A DNA stretch of 64,000 nucleotides from contig CM071596.1 of the NCBI GenBank assembly GCA_036435485.1, positions 62,235,001 through 62,299,000 of the forward strand. The letters run 5' to 3'. The position numbers and the translations under genes were made by a program. The stretch comes from Saposhnikovia divaricata (lineage: Eukaryota > Streptophyta > Magnoliopsida > Apiales > Apiaceae). Positions 12,663-23,856 of this stretch are shown here, piece by piece. The notes beneath the pieces were generated by a model, which was not told the DNA's origin, searched no databases, and saw nothing but the letters and a program-made list of their open reading frames with translations. Every line of letters starts with the position of its first letter. The first letter of the stretch is position 1.

Positions 12663-12993
12663 TCTATACTATACTATAATAAGCGAAATGGGGTATAATT
12701 TTTTGTTTGGTTATCCCCTCATTTTTTGTTTTGATTATTCCTCATTCACAACCGTTAAATCTTCGACTCAAATAGATCATGACCGTTGGATACAACAATA
12801 CTAAAAGTTTTTATATACAGAGCCAACAACATATTAATTTATAGTTAATACTAAAAATTATTATATACCAAGATACAAGGTTCCAATCCTCTCAACAACA
12901 TATTAAAATTAATATTTATAATATTATATTATACTATAAGTAAATTATAAAAAATTTAAAGAAATGCGTGCTTTTACACGGGTTATAAACTAG
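12663..12993 (+). mobile_element. Short non-autonomous Helitron
   Basis: It starts with TCTATACTATACTATAATAA after an A and ends with CTAG before a T, as Helitrons inserted between A and T do. A small hairpin, CGTG-CTTTTA-CACG, lies 10 bp before the CTAG end, matching the Helitron 3' signature. Length 331 bp; no Rep/helicase coding. The calls rest on end motifs, so confidence is moderate. Confidence 0.6.
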
Positions 12994-13664
12994 TTATAAA
13001 TTAATTTTTTTTTAATTTTTTTTACTTATAAATTCTACTCGGTCGCTAACATCAGCGATCACATTAATACCCATTTTCAAAGGCCTAACAAATCTAGTAT
13101 CGTCAAATTGTTTTAGCCGACACGAATTGAATTTTGATTGAGCTGGTGTGCTTTGAACTTTAACATTTTCAACACGTTATTGTGGACTATCTAATTGTGC
13201 ATCTGTGTCCAATATCAAGCCCATTCATATTCTCCTCAGTGAGCCCAGCTCATGTTGCTGAAAACATTTTCCTCTACATATAAAAACATTTTCAAAGTAG
13301 TATAATAATAAAATATAATCAGCTCTAATATATTAATAATAAATTGATATAAGTAACGTACACGTTCTTATTGTGCTATTTTTTTTTTCTGAAGATGATA
13401 TAAGTGAAGTGAAATATAAACAGTTATAAAAAAATTTCAATGGTACCTCTATTTTTTGCTTTTTGAAATGCTATTATTTCATGTTATTGAATTACAAATG
13501 TTATTTTTATATATTAAATTTCATATATATCACACCATTTTGTTACACAAATATTAATCTAACATTAAAATAAAAGAAGGGTATCATATGTAAAAGTCGG
13601 CTATTTATTGGAAATTAGCGTAACAGCCCGTGCAATGGTATCTATGCAGCAGACAATTATTTTT
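12994..13664. other. Intergenic DNA
   Basis: AT-rich, no ORF recognised. A half-hairpin-like gcccgtgcaatgg at 13627-13639 resembles the left stem of Helitron 3' ends but has no right stem. Confidence 0.4.
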
Positions 13665-13669
13665 GTTAG

Positions 13670-14078
13670 TGTTGGAACCAGATTTCTGCCAGGTGGATCC
13701 TTTGTTTGGACCTGCAAAAGAAGAAGAATGCGAGGGTGTTAACCCCCGATTCACCTCCGGCGTAAGAATAATTATTCCGGTTCTTTAGATAGAAAATAGG
13801 TAAACGTAAAGAGATTGTGTTTTGAGAATACTTGGCTTGTAATCTCCCTCTCCTTGAATAGCTTCCTCTCTTATTTATAGTGTGGTTGTGAATCATTGGG
13901 AGGTGGAAAAGGTGAAATGACCGTTGCACAAAAGTGGGGAATGTGTATCATTACTATCCCACTACTGGAGAGACATGGTCAGATGACCGTTGAAGATGAT
14001 TGGACCGTACTGATCTTGGGCTTCTACAGTGATGGGCCTTCATCCTTATATATGGACTTGATAGATGGACCTCCAACA
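13670..14078 (-). repeat. LTR (3' LTR in element orientation) of the tandem-repeat element
   Basis: 409 bp, begins TGTTGG and ends CAACA, collinear with 17012-17420. I count five differences from the other copy, for example cgtaagaataatt versus cgtaaaaataagt. Confidence 0.92.
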
Positions 14079-14171
14079 TGTCCCCGGGCTTCAATCGGGC
14101 TTTGCTAGAATGAAGGCCACCTTTTTTGGTCCATCTTCGGGAGGCTCCATTAGCATAATTTCTGTATAGTA

Positions 14172-15692
14172 ATGCATCTTCGGCTTCAGCTTGCCTATGC
14201 ATTGTTCTTCTTAATTTTATGCATCTTCGGCCGTAGCCTAACATGACTATGCGTCTTCGGCCGTAGCCTAGCATGTTAATTTTAATTTTATGCATTTTCG
14301 GCCGTAGCCTAGCATGACTACGCGTCTTCGGCCGTAGCCTAGCATGATTATGCATCTTCGGCCGTAGCCTAGCATGATTATGCGTCTTCGGCCGTAGCCT
14401 AGCATGAATATGCGTCTTCGGCCGTAGCCTAGCATGATTATGCGTCTTCGGCCGTAGCCTAGCATGACTATGCATCTTTGGCCGTAGCCTAGCATGTTAA
14501 TTTTAATTTTATGCATCTTCGGCCGTAGCCTAGCATGACTATGCGTCTTCGGCCGTAGCCTAGCATGAATATGCGTCTTCGGCCGTAGCCTAGCATGATT
14601 ATGCATCTTTGGCCGTAGCCTAGCATGTTAATTTTAATTTTATGCATCTTTGGCCGTAGCCTAGCATGACTATGCATCTTCGGCCGTAGCCTAGCATGAA
14701 TATGCGTCTTCGGCCGTAGCCTAGCATGATTATGCATCTTTGGCCGTAGCCTAGCATGTTAATTTTAATTTTATGCGTCTTCGGTCGTAGCCTAGCATGA
14801 CTATGCGTCTTCGGCCGTAGCCTAACATGATTATGCGTCTTCGGCCGTAGCCTAGCATGACTATGCGTCTTCGGCCGTAGCCTAGCATGAATATGCGTGT
14901 TCGGCCGTAGCCTAGCATGATTATGCATCTTTGGCCGTAGCCTAGCATGTTAATTTTAATTTTATGCATCTTTGGTCGTAGCCTAGCATGACTATGCGTC
15001 TTCGGCCGTAGCCTAGCATGAATATGCGTCTTCGGCCGTAGCCTAGCATGATTATGCATCTTTGGCCGTAGCCTAGCATGTTAATTTTAATTTTATGCAT
15101 CTTTGGCCGTGGCCTAGCATGACTATGCGTCTTCGGCCGTAACCTAGCATGAATATGCGTCTTCGGCCGTAGCCTAGCATGATTATGCGTCTTCGGCCGT
15201 AGCCTAGCATGACTATGCATCTTTGGCCGTAGCCTAGCATGTTAATTTTAATTTTATGCATCTTCGGCCGTAGCCTAGCATGTTAATTTTAATTTTATGC
15301 ATCTTTGGCCGTAGCCTAGCATGACTATGCGTCTTCGGCCGTAGCCTAGCATGAATATGCGTCTTCGGCCGTAGCCTAGCATGATTATGCATCTTTGGCC
15401 GTAGCCTAGCATGTTAATTTTAATTTTATGCATCTTTGGCCGTAGCCTAGCATGACTATGCGTCTTCGGCCGTAGCCTAGCATGAATATGCGTCTTCGGC
15501 CGTAGCCTAGCATGATTATGCGTCTTCGGCCGTAGCCTAGCATGACTATGCATCTTTGGCCGTAGCCTAGCATGTTAATTTTAATTTTATGCATCTTCGG
15601 CCGTAGCCTAGCATGACTATGCGTCTTCGGCCGTAGCCTAGCATGAATATGCGTCTTCGGCCGTAGCCTAGCATGACTATGCATCTTTGGTA
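14172..15692. repeat. 30-bp tandem array with 41-bp spacer units in a variable higher-order pattern
   Basis: The basic unit is 30 bp (core cttcggccgtagcctagcat followed by ga-t-atgcg-t). At intervals a 41-bp variant with an insert ttaattttaattttatgcat appears. Distances between successive 41-bp variants are 221, 131, 131, 191, 131, 161, 41, 131 and 161 bp, that is 41+30n. Because 30 is a multiple of three, long open frames encoding LGYGRRR-type peptides arise on the minus strand, but the 41-bp units shift frame, so these are not genes. Confidence 0.95.
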
Positions 15693-16181
15693 TTTGATAC
15701 CTAGCATATTTCCCCCAGTATTTAAAGGATGAATTAATCTAAGTGGTTCACCTATTTTAAATTATGAGTGCCTTGAATGCTAAATGCTTAAAAAGGACAC
15801 ATATTTTGTTCGATCGGCCCGTAATATGGGTCTGTTTAAGCCTCGTACTAGATTGTTGTGAACATTTAATTGTACTTTGGACGAACTGAAAACACATTTA
15901 AATATGAAATTGGGGGCGTTCAGTACGCTTACCGGTAAGGTCGCCGAAGCTTGTATGTCCCCAGATAGCTTGATTCGCCAGGAGACTTTCTTTTCTCCCC
16001 TTTGTGTGCTTCGTACTCCCTATCTTTGGAGTTGGGCGTGACAATAGTCCTCGTCCTAGCTACTTGGGGGTGTGATTCGGAACCTCTGGACTCGTCTTCA
16101 TCCTTGTACCCTTTTTTTTTTTTCAACCGAGCTCCTACCTTCGGCCAAATCCCTTCGGTCGGCATTAGCTTAATCTTCTAT

Positions 16182-16918
16182 GATTCAGCTTTCTTCGGCC
16201 AAACTCCTTTGCTTCGGCCAAATTCCTTAGTTCGGCCAAACTCCTTTGCTTCGGCCAAATCCCTTCGTTCGGCCAAACTCCTTTGCTTCGGCCAAATTCC
16301 TTCGTTCGGGCAAACTCCTTTGCTTCGGCCAAATCCCTTCGTTCGACCAAACTCCTTTGCTTCGGCCAAATTCCTTCGTTCGGCCAAACTCCTTTGCTTC
16401 GGCCAAATCCCTTCGTTCGGCCAAACTCCTTTGCTTCGGCCAAATTCCTTCGTTCGGCCTCAGCTTAATTTTCTATGATTCAGCTTTCTTCGGCCAAACT
16501 CCTTTGCTTCGGCCAAATCCCTTCGTTCGGCCAAACTCCTTTGCTTCGGCCAAATTCTTTCGTTCGGCCAAACTCTTTTGCTTCGGCCAAATCCCTTCGT
16601 TCGGCCAAATTCCTTCGTTCGGCCTCAGCTTAATTTTCTATGATTCAGCTTTCTTCGGCCAAACTCCTTTGCTTCGGCCAAATTCCTTCGTTCGGCCAAA
16701 CTCCTTTGATCGGCCAAATCCCTTCGTTCAGCCAAACTCCTTCGATCGGCCAAATCCCTTCGTTCGGCCTCAGCTTAATTTTCTATGATTCAGCTTTCTT
16801 CGGCCAAACTCCTTTGCTTCGGCCAAATTCCTTCGTTCGGCCAAACTCCTTCGATCGGCCAAATTCCTTTGTTCGGCCAAGCTCCTTCGATCGGCCACAG
16901 CCTTCTTCCTTCGGCCAC
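16182..16918. repeat. 18/36-bp tandem array with TTCGGCC core
   Basis: Alternating 18-bp units, ttcggccaaactcctttg and ttcggccaaatcccttcg, form a 36-bp dimer. The array is broken about four times by a ctcagcttaattttctatgattcagctttc block, giving larger repeats. It shares the CTTCGGCC core with the array at 14172-15692. Long frames across it are products of the repeat period. Confidence 0.95.
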
Positions 16919-16993
16919 AGCCTTCCATATTTTTCTTCATTAGCCATAGTTGTTGGCAGGCTTTGATTTTCAACACAAAAGTATCTCTACGTT

Positions 16994-17011
16994 CCCACAG
17001 ACGGCGCCAAA
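16994..17011 (-). other. Primer-binding site
   Basis: On the minus strand, immediately inside the 5' LTR, the sequence is TTTGGCGCCGTCTGTGGG. The TGGCGCC core is the tRNA-primed start found in several plant Ty3/gypsy groups. The same 18 bases occur inside the 5' LTR of the Tat element at 41136-41153. Confidence 0.8.
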
Positions 17012-17420
17012 TGTTGGAACCAGATTTCTGCCAGGTGGATCCTTTGTTTGGACCTGCAAAAGAAGAAGAATGCGAGGGTGTTAACCCCCGATTCACCTCC
17101 GGCGTAAAAATAAGTATTCCGGTTCTTTAGATAGAAAATAGGTAAACGTAAAGAGATTGTGTTTTGAGAATACTTGGCTTGTAATCTCCCACTCCTTGAA
17201 TAGCTTCCTCTCTTATTTATAGTGTGGTTGTGAATCATTGGGAGGTGGAAAAGGTGAAATGATCGTTGCACAAAAGTGGGGAATGTGTATCATTACTATC
17301 CCATTACTGGAGAGACATGGTCAGATGACCGTTGAAGATGATTGGACCGTACTGATCTTGGGCTTCTACAGTGATGGGCCTTCATCCTTATATATGGACT
17401 TGATAGATGGACCTCCAACA
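17012..17420 (-). repeat. LTR (5' LTR in element orientation) of the tandem-repeat element
   Basis: 409 bp, matching 13670-14078. A minus-strand TATA box, CTATAAATAAG, lies at about 17212-17222, consistent with transcription from this LTR into the interior on the minus strand. Confidence 0.92.
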
Positions 17421-17425
17421 GTTAG

Positions 17426-18446
17426 GAATAAGATGGAGTTTGATTTATTTTCTGCAGTTGATCTTGGTGTATCAGTAGTCCATGCAAAGGACACTTCATG
17501 TCGGTACTAATTATATGAACCATACATTTACCAGAATGAGCTTTTAAAATTACAAAGAGATTAGCTCGAGTTTATTAGTTATCGTAAGACACATCTATAC
17601 TATATTATTAAAGGAGCATATATCAACTTCAACATTTTGCCGCTAAACATGTTTGTTACACAAGCACACACATAGACATTTTTGGCAGCATGTTCAGCTC
17701 AACACATCCAACATATATTCTGTAATTGACTCTTTGTTATTGTCAATATATGTACTATAAATTTTCTGAGAAAGTAAAATAAAAACCTTACGGAATCTGC
17801 ATATGCTGTAATTTAACCCCACAAATCAAATTTAGTGACCACTATTTGGATCTTAAGGTTCCCAAACCAAATCAATAGTACCAAACATGTATAATTAGAA
17901 TCAAGCATAGAAAATTAAAATAAATTAATGAATCAGAAAAATAGTCTTGCAAAATTAGTACATAAAATTGTGTTACTATCTTATATGAGCACACATCCAA
18001 TTAAACATTGAAATCAAATCTAAATTGTTGGTTGGCTAAAGCTTTTTATATTAAAAGAACACAAAAATCTAAAGTCCACGGAGCAATTGTAACAAAAAAA
18101 CCGTTATTTGATTGTCGTTGAAGGTTCCTCTATTAAAAATCCAAAAAAAAAAAAGAATTAGAGTCATACTACTAAGTCTAAAAAGGAATAAGTACATACC
18201 TTTTAAAAGATAAATGTTTTGACTCCATGGTTACATATATGATATGTACCTATTAATGTCAATATATTAAGTGCAGTCATCAAGTGCCTCATAAATTTGC
18301 TAAACCAATTAAAAATTAGCATTGCATTTTATGAAGAGACTTTGTACAAAAGAAGAAGTGACATTGTATTGTGTTGTCCATGTCACCAAGATAATGACCT
18401 GATAACGAAATTTTTTTTATAATGCGAGACTTTATTCTAGAATACA
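17426..18446. other. Intergenic DNA with a possible Helitron 5' end at 17594
   Basis: AT-rich sequence without a recognisable gene. After an A, 17594 begins TCTATACTATATTATTAAAG, which resembles plant Helitron 5' ends, but I found no matching hairpin-plus-CTRR 3' end. It is recorded only as a candidate terminus. Confidence 0.35.
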
Positions 18447-19155
18447 CAAATTACTACAAAGTTTTATATGTAAGAAAAGAAAAACAAATGGAAACGATTA
18501 AATACGTAATACGTGACAAGTAGTTGCTAAGATCATGCACGCGTTTCTTATCTTCTTTTTTCATTAATGTTAGCACATTAATTTCCTCACTTGTATTGAT
18601 GTAACATAAAAAAAAGGAGAGAAGAAAGATTTGCTTTTACAAATACAATTATTTGTATATCCAGAGTTTCACCTGCATTATGTCTTATCATCAGATGCAC
18701 ATTAGCAACATTTCATAAGCTAAAAAGCGCATTTTTAGCACTTCTAAAATGTGAATTTCTACACATATAAGTTGCCTGTAAAGAAGGATATCATAACCTA
18801 ATGCCCACACAACTTATAAATTTCTATATGTTAGAAAAGAAAAACAAACGGAAGCGATTAATACATAATATGTGACAAGTAGTTGTTGATATCATGCACA
18901 CGTTTCTTATCTTCTTTTTATTAATAATAGCACGTTAATTGCCTCACTTGCATTTATGTAACACAAAAAAAGACTTGCTTTTAAAAATACAATTATATGT
19001 ATATCAAGAGTCTCACACGTTATGTCTTATCTTGAGATGCACATTAGCAACACTTTGTAAGCTAAAAAGTGCATTTATAGCACTTCTTCAATGTGATTTT
19101 CTACACATAAGCAGCCTGTAAGCTAGGAAATCATAATCCATTGCCCACACAACAA
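18447..19155. repeat. Tandem direct duplication, about 360-bp unit
   Basis: Copy one (about 18447-18806) and copy two (about 18807-19155) align along their length. Shared blocks include tagaaaagaaaaacaaa-gga, gtgacaagtagttg, cgtttcttatcttcttttt, agatgcacattagcaac and gcctgtaag near their ends. Scattered substitutions and small indels show an old duplication. No coding potential; origin unknown. Confidence 0.85.
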
Positions 19156-19279
19156 TAGCCAGCCTTTAAACTTAAAATTCAAATAATTTCTAACAAATAA
19201 CTATTGACTTCTGGGTATGTGCTTCTTTGGAGTTAATTTCTCTTATATCCAATTACATTAAAATATTGGAAAATACTAA

Positions 19280-19632
19280 TCAATTACCTAGACAATGTCG
19301 TGGGTCGGACAGCACACTCCAACATTGATTTTATATCTCGAAATGCTCTTTAAGCATTTGATCTTTTTATTACAAATATAGAAAAGTTCATGTCGAATTT
19401 TCTATAAAATTTGTAATAATTAGTTTGGTCATCAAACCTTGTAATTTTTACCGTGTATTTAGACACACCCCATCAAGTTTAATATAATTTTATATTTAAC
19501 TTGAAATATCGGTATTCGTTCTATTCCGCATCGAATTGTTTAAAAATTAATATACACCCAAATAACAATTTCGATAAAATGGTATAGTTTGTATTCAACC
19601 CCCCTTCTACAAACTATTTTGGACCTAACAGA
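19280..19632 (+). repeat. Possible LTR remnant of another copia element
   Basis: The 3' part reads tattcaaccccccttctaca and then ttttggacctaaca, closely resembling the end of the Sirevirus LTR in this window (attcaaccccccttctagct ... gggacctatca). No primer-binding site follows and no left end was identified, so this is at best a truncated or solo LTR end. Confidence 0.3.
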
Positions 19633-19859
19633 TACAAATGATGTTTATAGGTGTTTATAAAAGATATTATATTGAATTAAAAGTAAATGTATTTTAATTA
19701 GGAAAGACAATTGACAAATATCTTCAATTAAAAATAAATGTGTTTTAATTAGGAAAGGCAATCAGTTAATTACTATTAATTATTTATTAATTAGAATAAA
19801 ATATCGAAACCGAAATGATGCACGTGTTTCTTTTAGTATCTTCTACATTTTATTTTAGG

Positions 19860-20400
19860 TTTTTTCATAAATACCCTTGATTAGAATTTTTTTTGCAAAA
19901 ATACATTTTTTTAAAAATATAAATTGCAAAAATACCATCTTATTTTCAAAAATATCAAATTATTTGCAAAAATACCATCTTATTTATAACTGGAAGTTGA
20001 ATTTGCATATGTGGTTGCGCAGTAGGTTACATTCAGTTGCATATGCAACTGAAAAATGAAAGTTGAATTTCCATTTTTTTCCAACTTCGAGTTGTATATG
20101 AGGGCTGCGCAGCAGCAAAAAATGGAAATTCAACTTTCAGTTGCATAGATTGCATATGCAACTGAAAACTGGAAGTTGAATTTTCATTTTTTGTAGCTGC
20201 GCAGCCCGTATATACAACTGGAAGTTGGCAAAAAATGAAAAATTCAATTTCCAGTTTTTAGTTGCATAGGTTGCATATGCAACCTCCGTATTTTTGTAAA
20301 TAAACTGGTATTTTTTCAAATATTTTGGGAAGATGGTAAAATCGAAAAAAAACTTAAAAAAAGTAGTATTTTTGGTTATCCTTTATTTTAAGTTACATTA
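19860..20400. repeat. Palindrome-rich repeat of unknown class
   Basis: The tract holds three TTGCATATGCAA palindromes. One extends to CAGTTGCATATGCAACTG (20034-20051) and one to GGTTGCATATGCAACC (20269-20284). It also holds two GCTGCGCAGC palindromes (20104-20113 and 20196-20205) and several direct and inverted copies of a ggaagttgaattt block. A-rich flanks with aaaaataccatctt on the left and its complement on the right (gaagatggta) suggest inverted termini. No coding capacity. Confidence 0.6.
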
Positions 20401-20524
20401 ATGTTTTTAGATAATCACTTTTTCAATATTTATTTTTATTTTTATGTAATGTAAATTTAATTAATGACATGTATGTTCTAAAACTTATATTATCAATTTT
20501 TTTTTGATAAATTAAAAGCAGATT

Positions 20525-20923
20525 TCATTGATAACTTAAAAGAGGCTCAATCGAGACAACTCCCCAACTGACCGTACAACCAAGTTGAAAAATAAATGAA
20601 CGAGTTAAATAATTAGCCGGTTTGTTTTCGAATTGTTTAAACAACTGAATACAAGTATTTTTAAAATTAAAAATGACTTCCCTGGCCGTCCGAGCAATCC
20701 AGCTTGCATCATTCCTGAAACCAGTGGCTTCACAATTGATCCTCACCATAATTCCGTGGATATAGCATTGTTCAGATGACTCAGTTGCGAAAATTGAGCT
20801 TAGAGGTAGCAAAGGCCTCATATTATAAACAAACTTTTGTTGTGAAAGGTGAGCACATGCGATTTTCACCACCGTTCCAAACGTAGCCCAACTATCTACA
20901 TGCCGGAAACCAGCTATAGACAT
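20525..20923 (-). pseudogene. RNase H-like (RVT_3 type) fragment of a retroelement
   Basis: This 132-codon open frame has a C-terminal stretch, FKNTCIQLFKQFENKPANYL, followed by TRSF and a Trp about 10 residues later. That pattern resembles the end of plant LINE-associated RNase H domains (F-x-V-x-R-x-x-N-x-x-A-h-x-L-A-R-x-A). The N-terminal catalytic aspartate/glutamate pattern is not clear and no reverse transcriptase is adjacent. It is read as a decayed fragment; similarity is by eye and weak. Confidence 0.35.
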
Positions 20924-21469
20924 GCCAAAAGTGTCAACGATGCAGACATGCCAAAAGTGTCAACGATGCAGTAAATCCAGATCTCCCAATAAACCATATA
21001 ATTCATTTAATTTCAAAGATTTTGTTGACGAGATCCGAATCTTGAATTTTAAATAGGGTAATTAAATATGTGATATTCCTTACCATTAGATCAAACGGTT
21101 CTTATTTATGTAATAAAAATTAAATGATCATTATTCATTATATAGTTGGACCGTTGAATCAAAATTTAAAAAATTATACTCATTTTTACTTAGTATAAAT
21201 GTACGGATTTTAAAATATTTTATTAATGATCAGAAGATATGGGGTGATATTTGTAAGTATATTTTTAATGATTGCAAGATTATGATTTAAAGAAAAAGGT
21301 AACGTGTTTTAATTAAAAAATAATTTTTTATGATCGGAAGATATGACATAATTGGTGTTTTTAGGTGTTCTTAAAATGTCATATGGGTAGCGTATTTTAA
21401 TTAGAAAAGGCAATCAACTAATTTTCAATAGTTGCATTATTTTATTATTATTATTTATTAATCTATCTA
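20924..21469. other. Intergenic DNA
   Basis: AT-rich, with a 20-bp direct repeat at 20918-20954 (gacatgccaaaagtgtcaac occurs twice). A block related to 19660-19770 (gtgttttaattaggaaaggc) recurs near 21380-21415. No gene recognised. Confidence 0.45.
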
Positions 21470-23856
21470 TCTATTTTCTATTAATATATATTAAACTTCA
21501 ACACAAGGCTGTGAAATGACTATTTTACCCTTATTTGTTGAAAAATAACAAAAACGCCACCATCTTAAGATTTAGGTAAAAATTATATATAATTACGTTA
21601 CCCTCAAGGATCGAACCCATAACCTTCCACTTTCAAATTCATGCCATAACCATTATGCTAAACTTAGTTTTGAGTATATTTTAAAAATCTTATTAGATTA
21701 ACCACATCTTCTCCTTTTGTCCCTTTTTTTTCTATTTTCATTTTGACTAAATAACATATTGGTTTTTGTTATTTTCAGAAGATTGCTAAGAATATTAGGG
21801 GAGAGCACGGTTCGGTTCGGGGCGGTTTTGCCCCGAAACCGCAAATCTTCGGTTTTAAAAATTGAAAACCGCAACCGCAACCGAACCGTCGATTTCGGTT
21901 TTAAAAAGCTCGGTTCGGTTTTTACCGGTTCGGTTTCGGTTATAAAACTGATCGAAAAAATCATAAATATATTACAAGACTTTAAATTTATAAATTATAA
22001 CATTTTCGATTTTTAAACAAAGTGACTGAGCTATTGTAACCCACCACGAAGCACTTACTCTGTTATCATGGGAAACAAACTACATAGCACCTGTGTGATC
22101 ATTTCTTTAATGAGTTTACAGTGAGCATCTTTATCAAAAATTGTTGTAAAGGACAGGAGAGGACGTGATCCATTGAGATGATTTCCAGTATGCTTTAGCT
22201 CTTCCATAGTATGAACTTGAGAAAAGCATGAAATTTCAATAATTAGGTGAAAATTAATATAAACAAATAAACAAGCATCAACCGGATGAATGAGTACATT
22301 TTGTTTATATATATTATATATTAATTTATTTATTTTAATAATCGGTTCGGTTCGGTTTTAGCCGGTTCGGTTTTAACTCATAACCGGAACCGAAAGTCTC
22401 GGTTTTTAAAAATCAAAAACCGCAACCGCCAGTTCGGTTTCGATTTCGGTTTTTTCGGTTCGGTTTTCACCGGTTTCGGTTTCATTTCGGTTTTTTGCTC
22501 ACCCCTAAAGAATATAATTACAAAAAACATTTTAATCTATTGAGTATACTCTGCTTTGCCATTTTAAATGATTGAAATTAAAAATAAATTTTAAGATAAA
22601 ATTTTAGATTATACAAAAATATAACTGAGTTTGGGAAAAAATGTATTTATTTACATTATTCTCCAAGTAGATATTAAATTATTAAAATAAAAAATAAAAT
22701 TTGGTTTTAAGAAATATGTAAATCTCATTTATCAAATCAGACATTATTAATAATTGCATCACATAATTTTTAGGTATATAAAATTTTAAATATGTGAGTC
22801 ATATTAGAGATTTTTATTTGACCTACTATTTAGACTTTTAGCAATTTAAATGTATGATTGGTGTTAAAACATAAATATTTTTACAAAAATGAAAAACAAT
22901 TAAATTTATGTTAAAGAGATGAAACTCTAAAAATGAATCTATTTTATATATATAAAAAATAACGTAACTAATTTTCAATATTGAATGAAGAAGATATGAT
23001 CCTTGAGTCATAAATATTATAAAACTGCAATAATTATAAACAATGATCGATTGGATTATAATTCGACTATAAAGTATGGTTATATGAATTTTCATATAAT
23101 ATAATATATTAATCATTATAATATATAATGGTAGAGTTGTAACATATACTTATATTATAATAGATGTAACAAAAAATGTTGATCTAGGATATCATATAGA
23201 TGTAAAAGTCATTAAGATCGTTTAATCATATTTTACTTCAATTTAAATCTTTGAAAAATGTTAAAGTTGAGTTTGAAAAAATAATTCAAAATTATAATAT
23301 AATTTTTTTTCAAACTACCAAATTTTAAAACAGAATTTCGATATTGTGCAATAAGCATTAGACTGAAACAAAACATTTGAATCTAAATATGTATAAATAT
23401 GTATGTATATATGAACCACAAAGATGACTTTTACATAATATAAAGAGATTTAGTAATATTTTTCTGTCTACGTTAAAATCACATGAATTTACATACCTCT
23501 ATGTTATTTATGGACAATTTACTAATATAATTATCTATATTATAATCAAATATTCATTTTGATAAAGCTGATTTTACGCCATTTTAAACACTAAATTAAT
23601 ATTTTAGCAATTAAAAGTAAACATGTGATTAATATCGTATTAATATTTATGCAAATTTTATGAAATTTAATTAAATTATAAAATAATTGGTACATGAATT
23701 TTTTATACAATATTACAAAATAACCATAAAAACATGAGATAAAATCGAAATATTATCATTTATCGTATTTTTAGTTACAAAATTATCTTAATATATATAC
23801 ATTTTCAAGCGAAAAATTATTTCAATGCCCGTGCCTTGCACGGGCTTTTACGCTAG
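21470..23856 (+). mobile_element. Helitron, non-autonomous, carrying an hAT insertion
   Basis: The 3' end is strong: a perfect 8-bp-stem hairpin GCCCGTGC-CTT-GCACGGGC (23827-23845) is followed by ttttacg and CTAG (23853-23856) before a T. The 5' end is placed at TCTATTTTCTATTAATATA after an A (about 21470); neighbouring TCTA repeats make it uncertain by a few bases. The body is AT-rich with no Rep/helicase ORF. The hAT element at 21796-22507 was inserted later. Confidence 0.6.
21796..22507. mobile_element. hAT-type non-autonomous element, CGGTTCGG family, copy 2
   Basis: It has the same ends as the element at 5926-10944 (TAGGGGAGAGCA ... TGCTCACCCCTA) and a perfect 8-bp duplication AAGAATAT (21788-21795 and 22508-22515). 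Subterminal clusters of CGGTTCGG and its complement fill both arms (about 21810-21950 and 22343-22495). Length 712 bp, no transposase. The shared ends and arms make it the same family as copy 1. Confidence 0.9.

Larger units (their letters stand above)
13670..17420 (-). mobile_element. Non-autonomous LTR retrotransposon filled with tandem repeats
   Basis: Two 409-bp LTRs bound it (13670-14078 and 17012-17420), starting TGTTGGAACC and ending CCTCCAACA. A perfect 5-bp duplication GTTAG flanks it (13665-13669 and 17421-17425). The primer-binding site next to the right LTR shows that the element reads on the minus strand. A G-rich tract (minus GCCCGGGGACA) abuts the left LTR as polypurine tract. 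The interior holds no gag, protease, RT or integrase. It consists of two tandem-repeat fields plus about 450 bp of unique sequence. LTRs differ at about 5 sites by eye. Replication would need proteins in trans. Confidence 0.9.

Noticed and set aside
13620..13669. Helitron 3' end before the non-autonomous LTR element
   Set aside because: Only the left half of a hairpin (gcccgtgca) is present and no CTRR end follows.
13954..15684. Chain of 60-170-codon minus-strand frames with LGYGRRR/HARLRPK peptides
   Set aside because: Produced by the 30-bp (multiple of three) tandem repeat; the 41-bp units switch frames, and no conserved start or domain exists.
14172..15692. CRISPR-like regular repeats
   Set aside because: Repeats are contiguous without unique spacers, lie inside an LTR element, and the genome is eukaryotic.
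16002..17096. Frames on both strands with FGQTPLLRPN or EGIWPKQRSL repeats
   Set aside because: Artefacts of the 18-bp repeat period; both strands are open for the same reason.
22838..23116. 92-codon minus frame
   Set aside because: AT-rich hydrophobic translation inside the Helitron; typical random frame.
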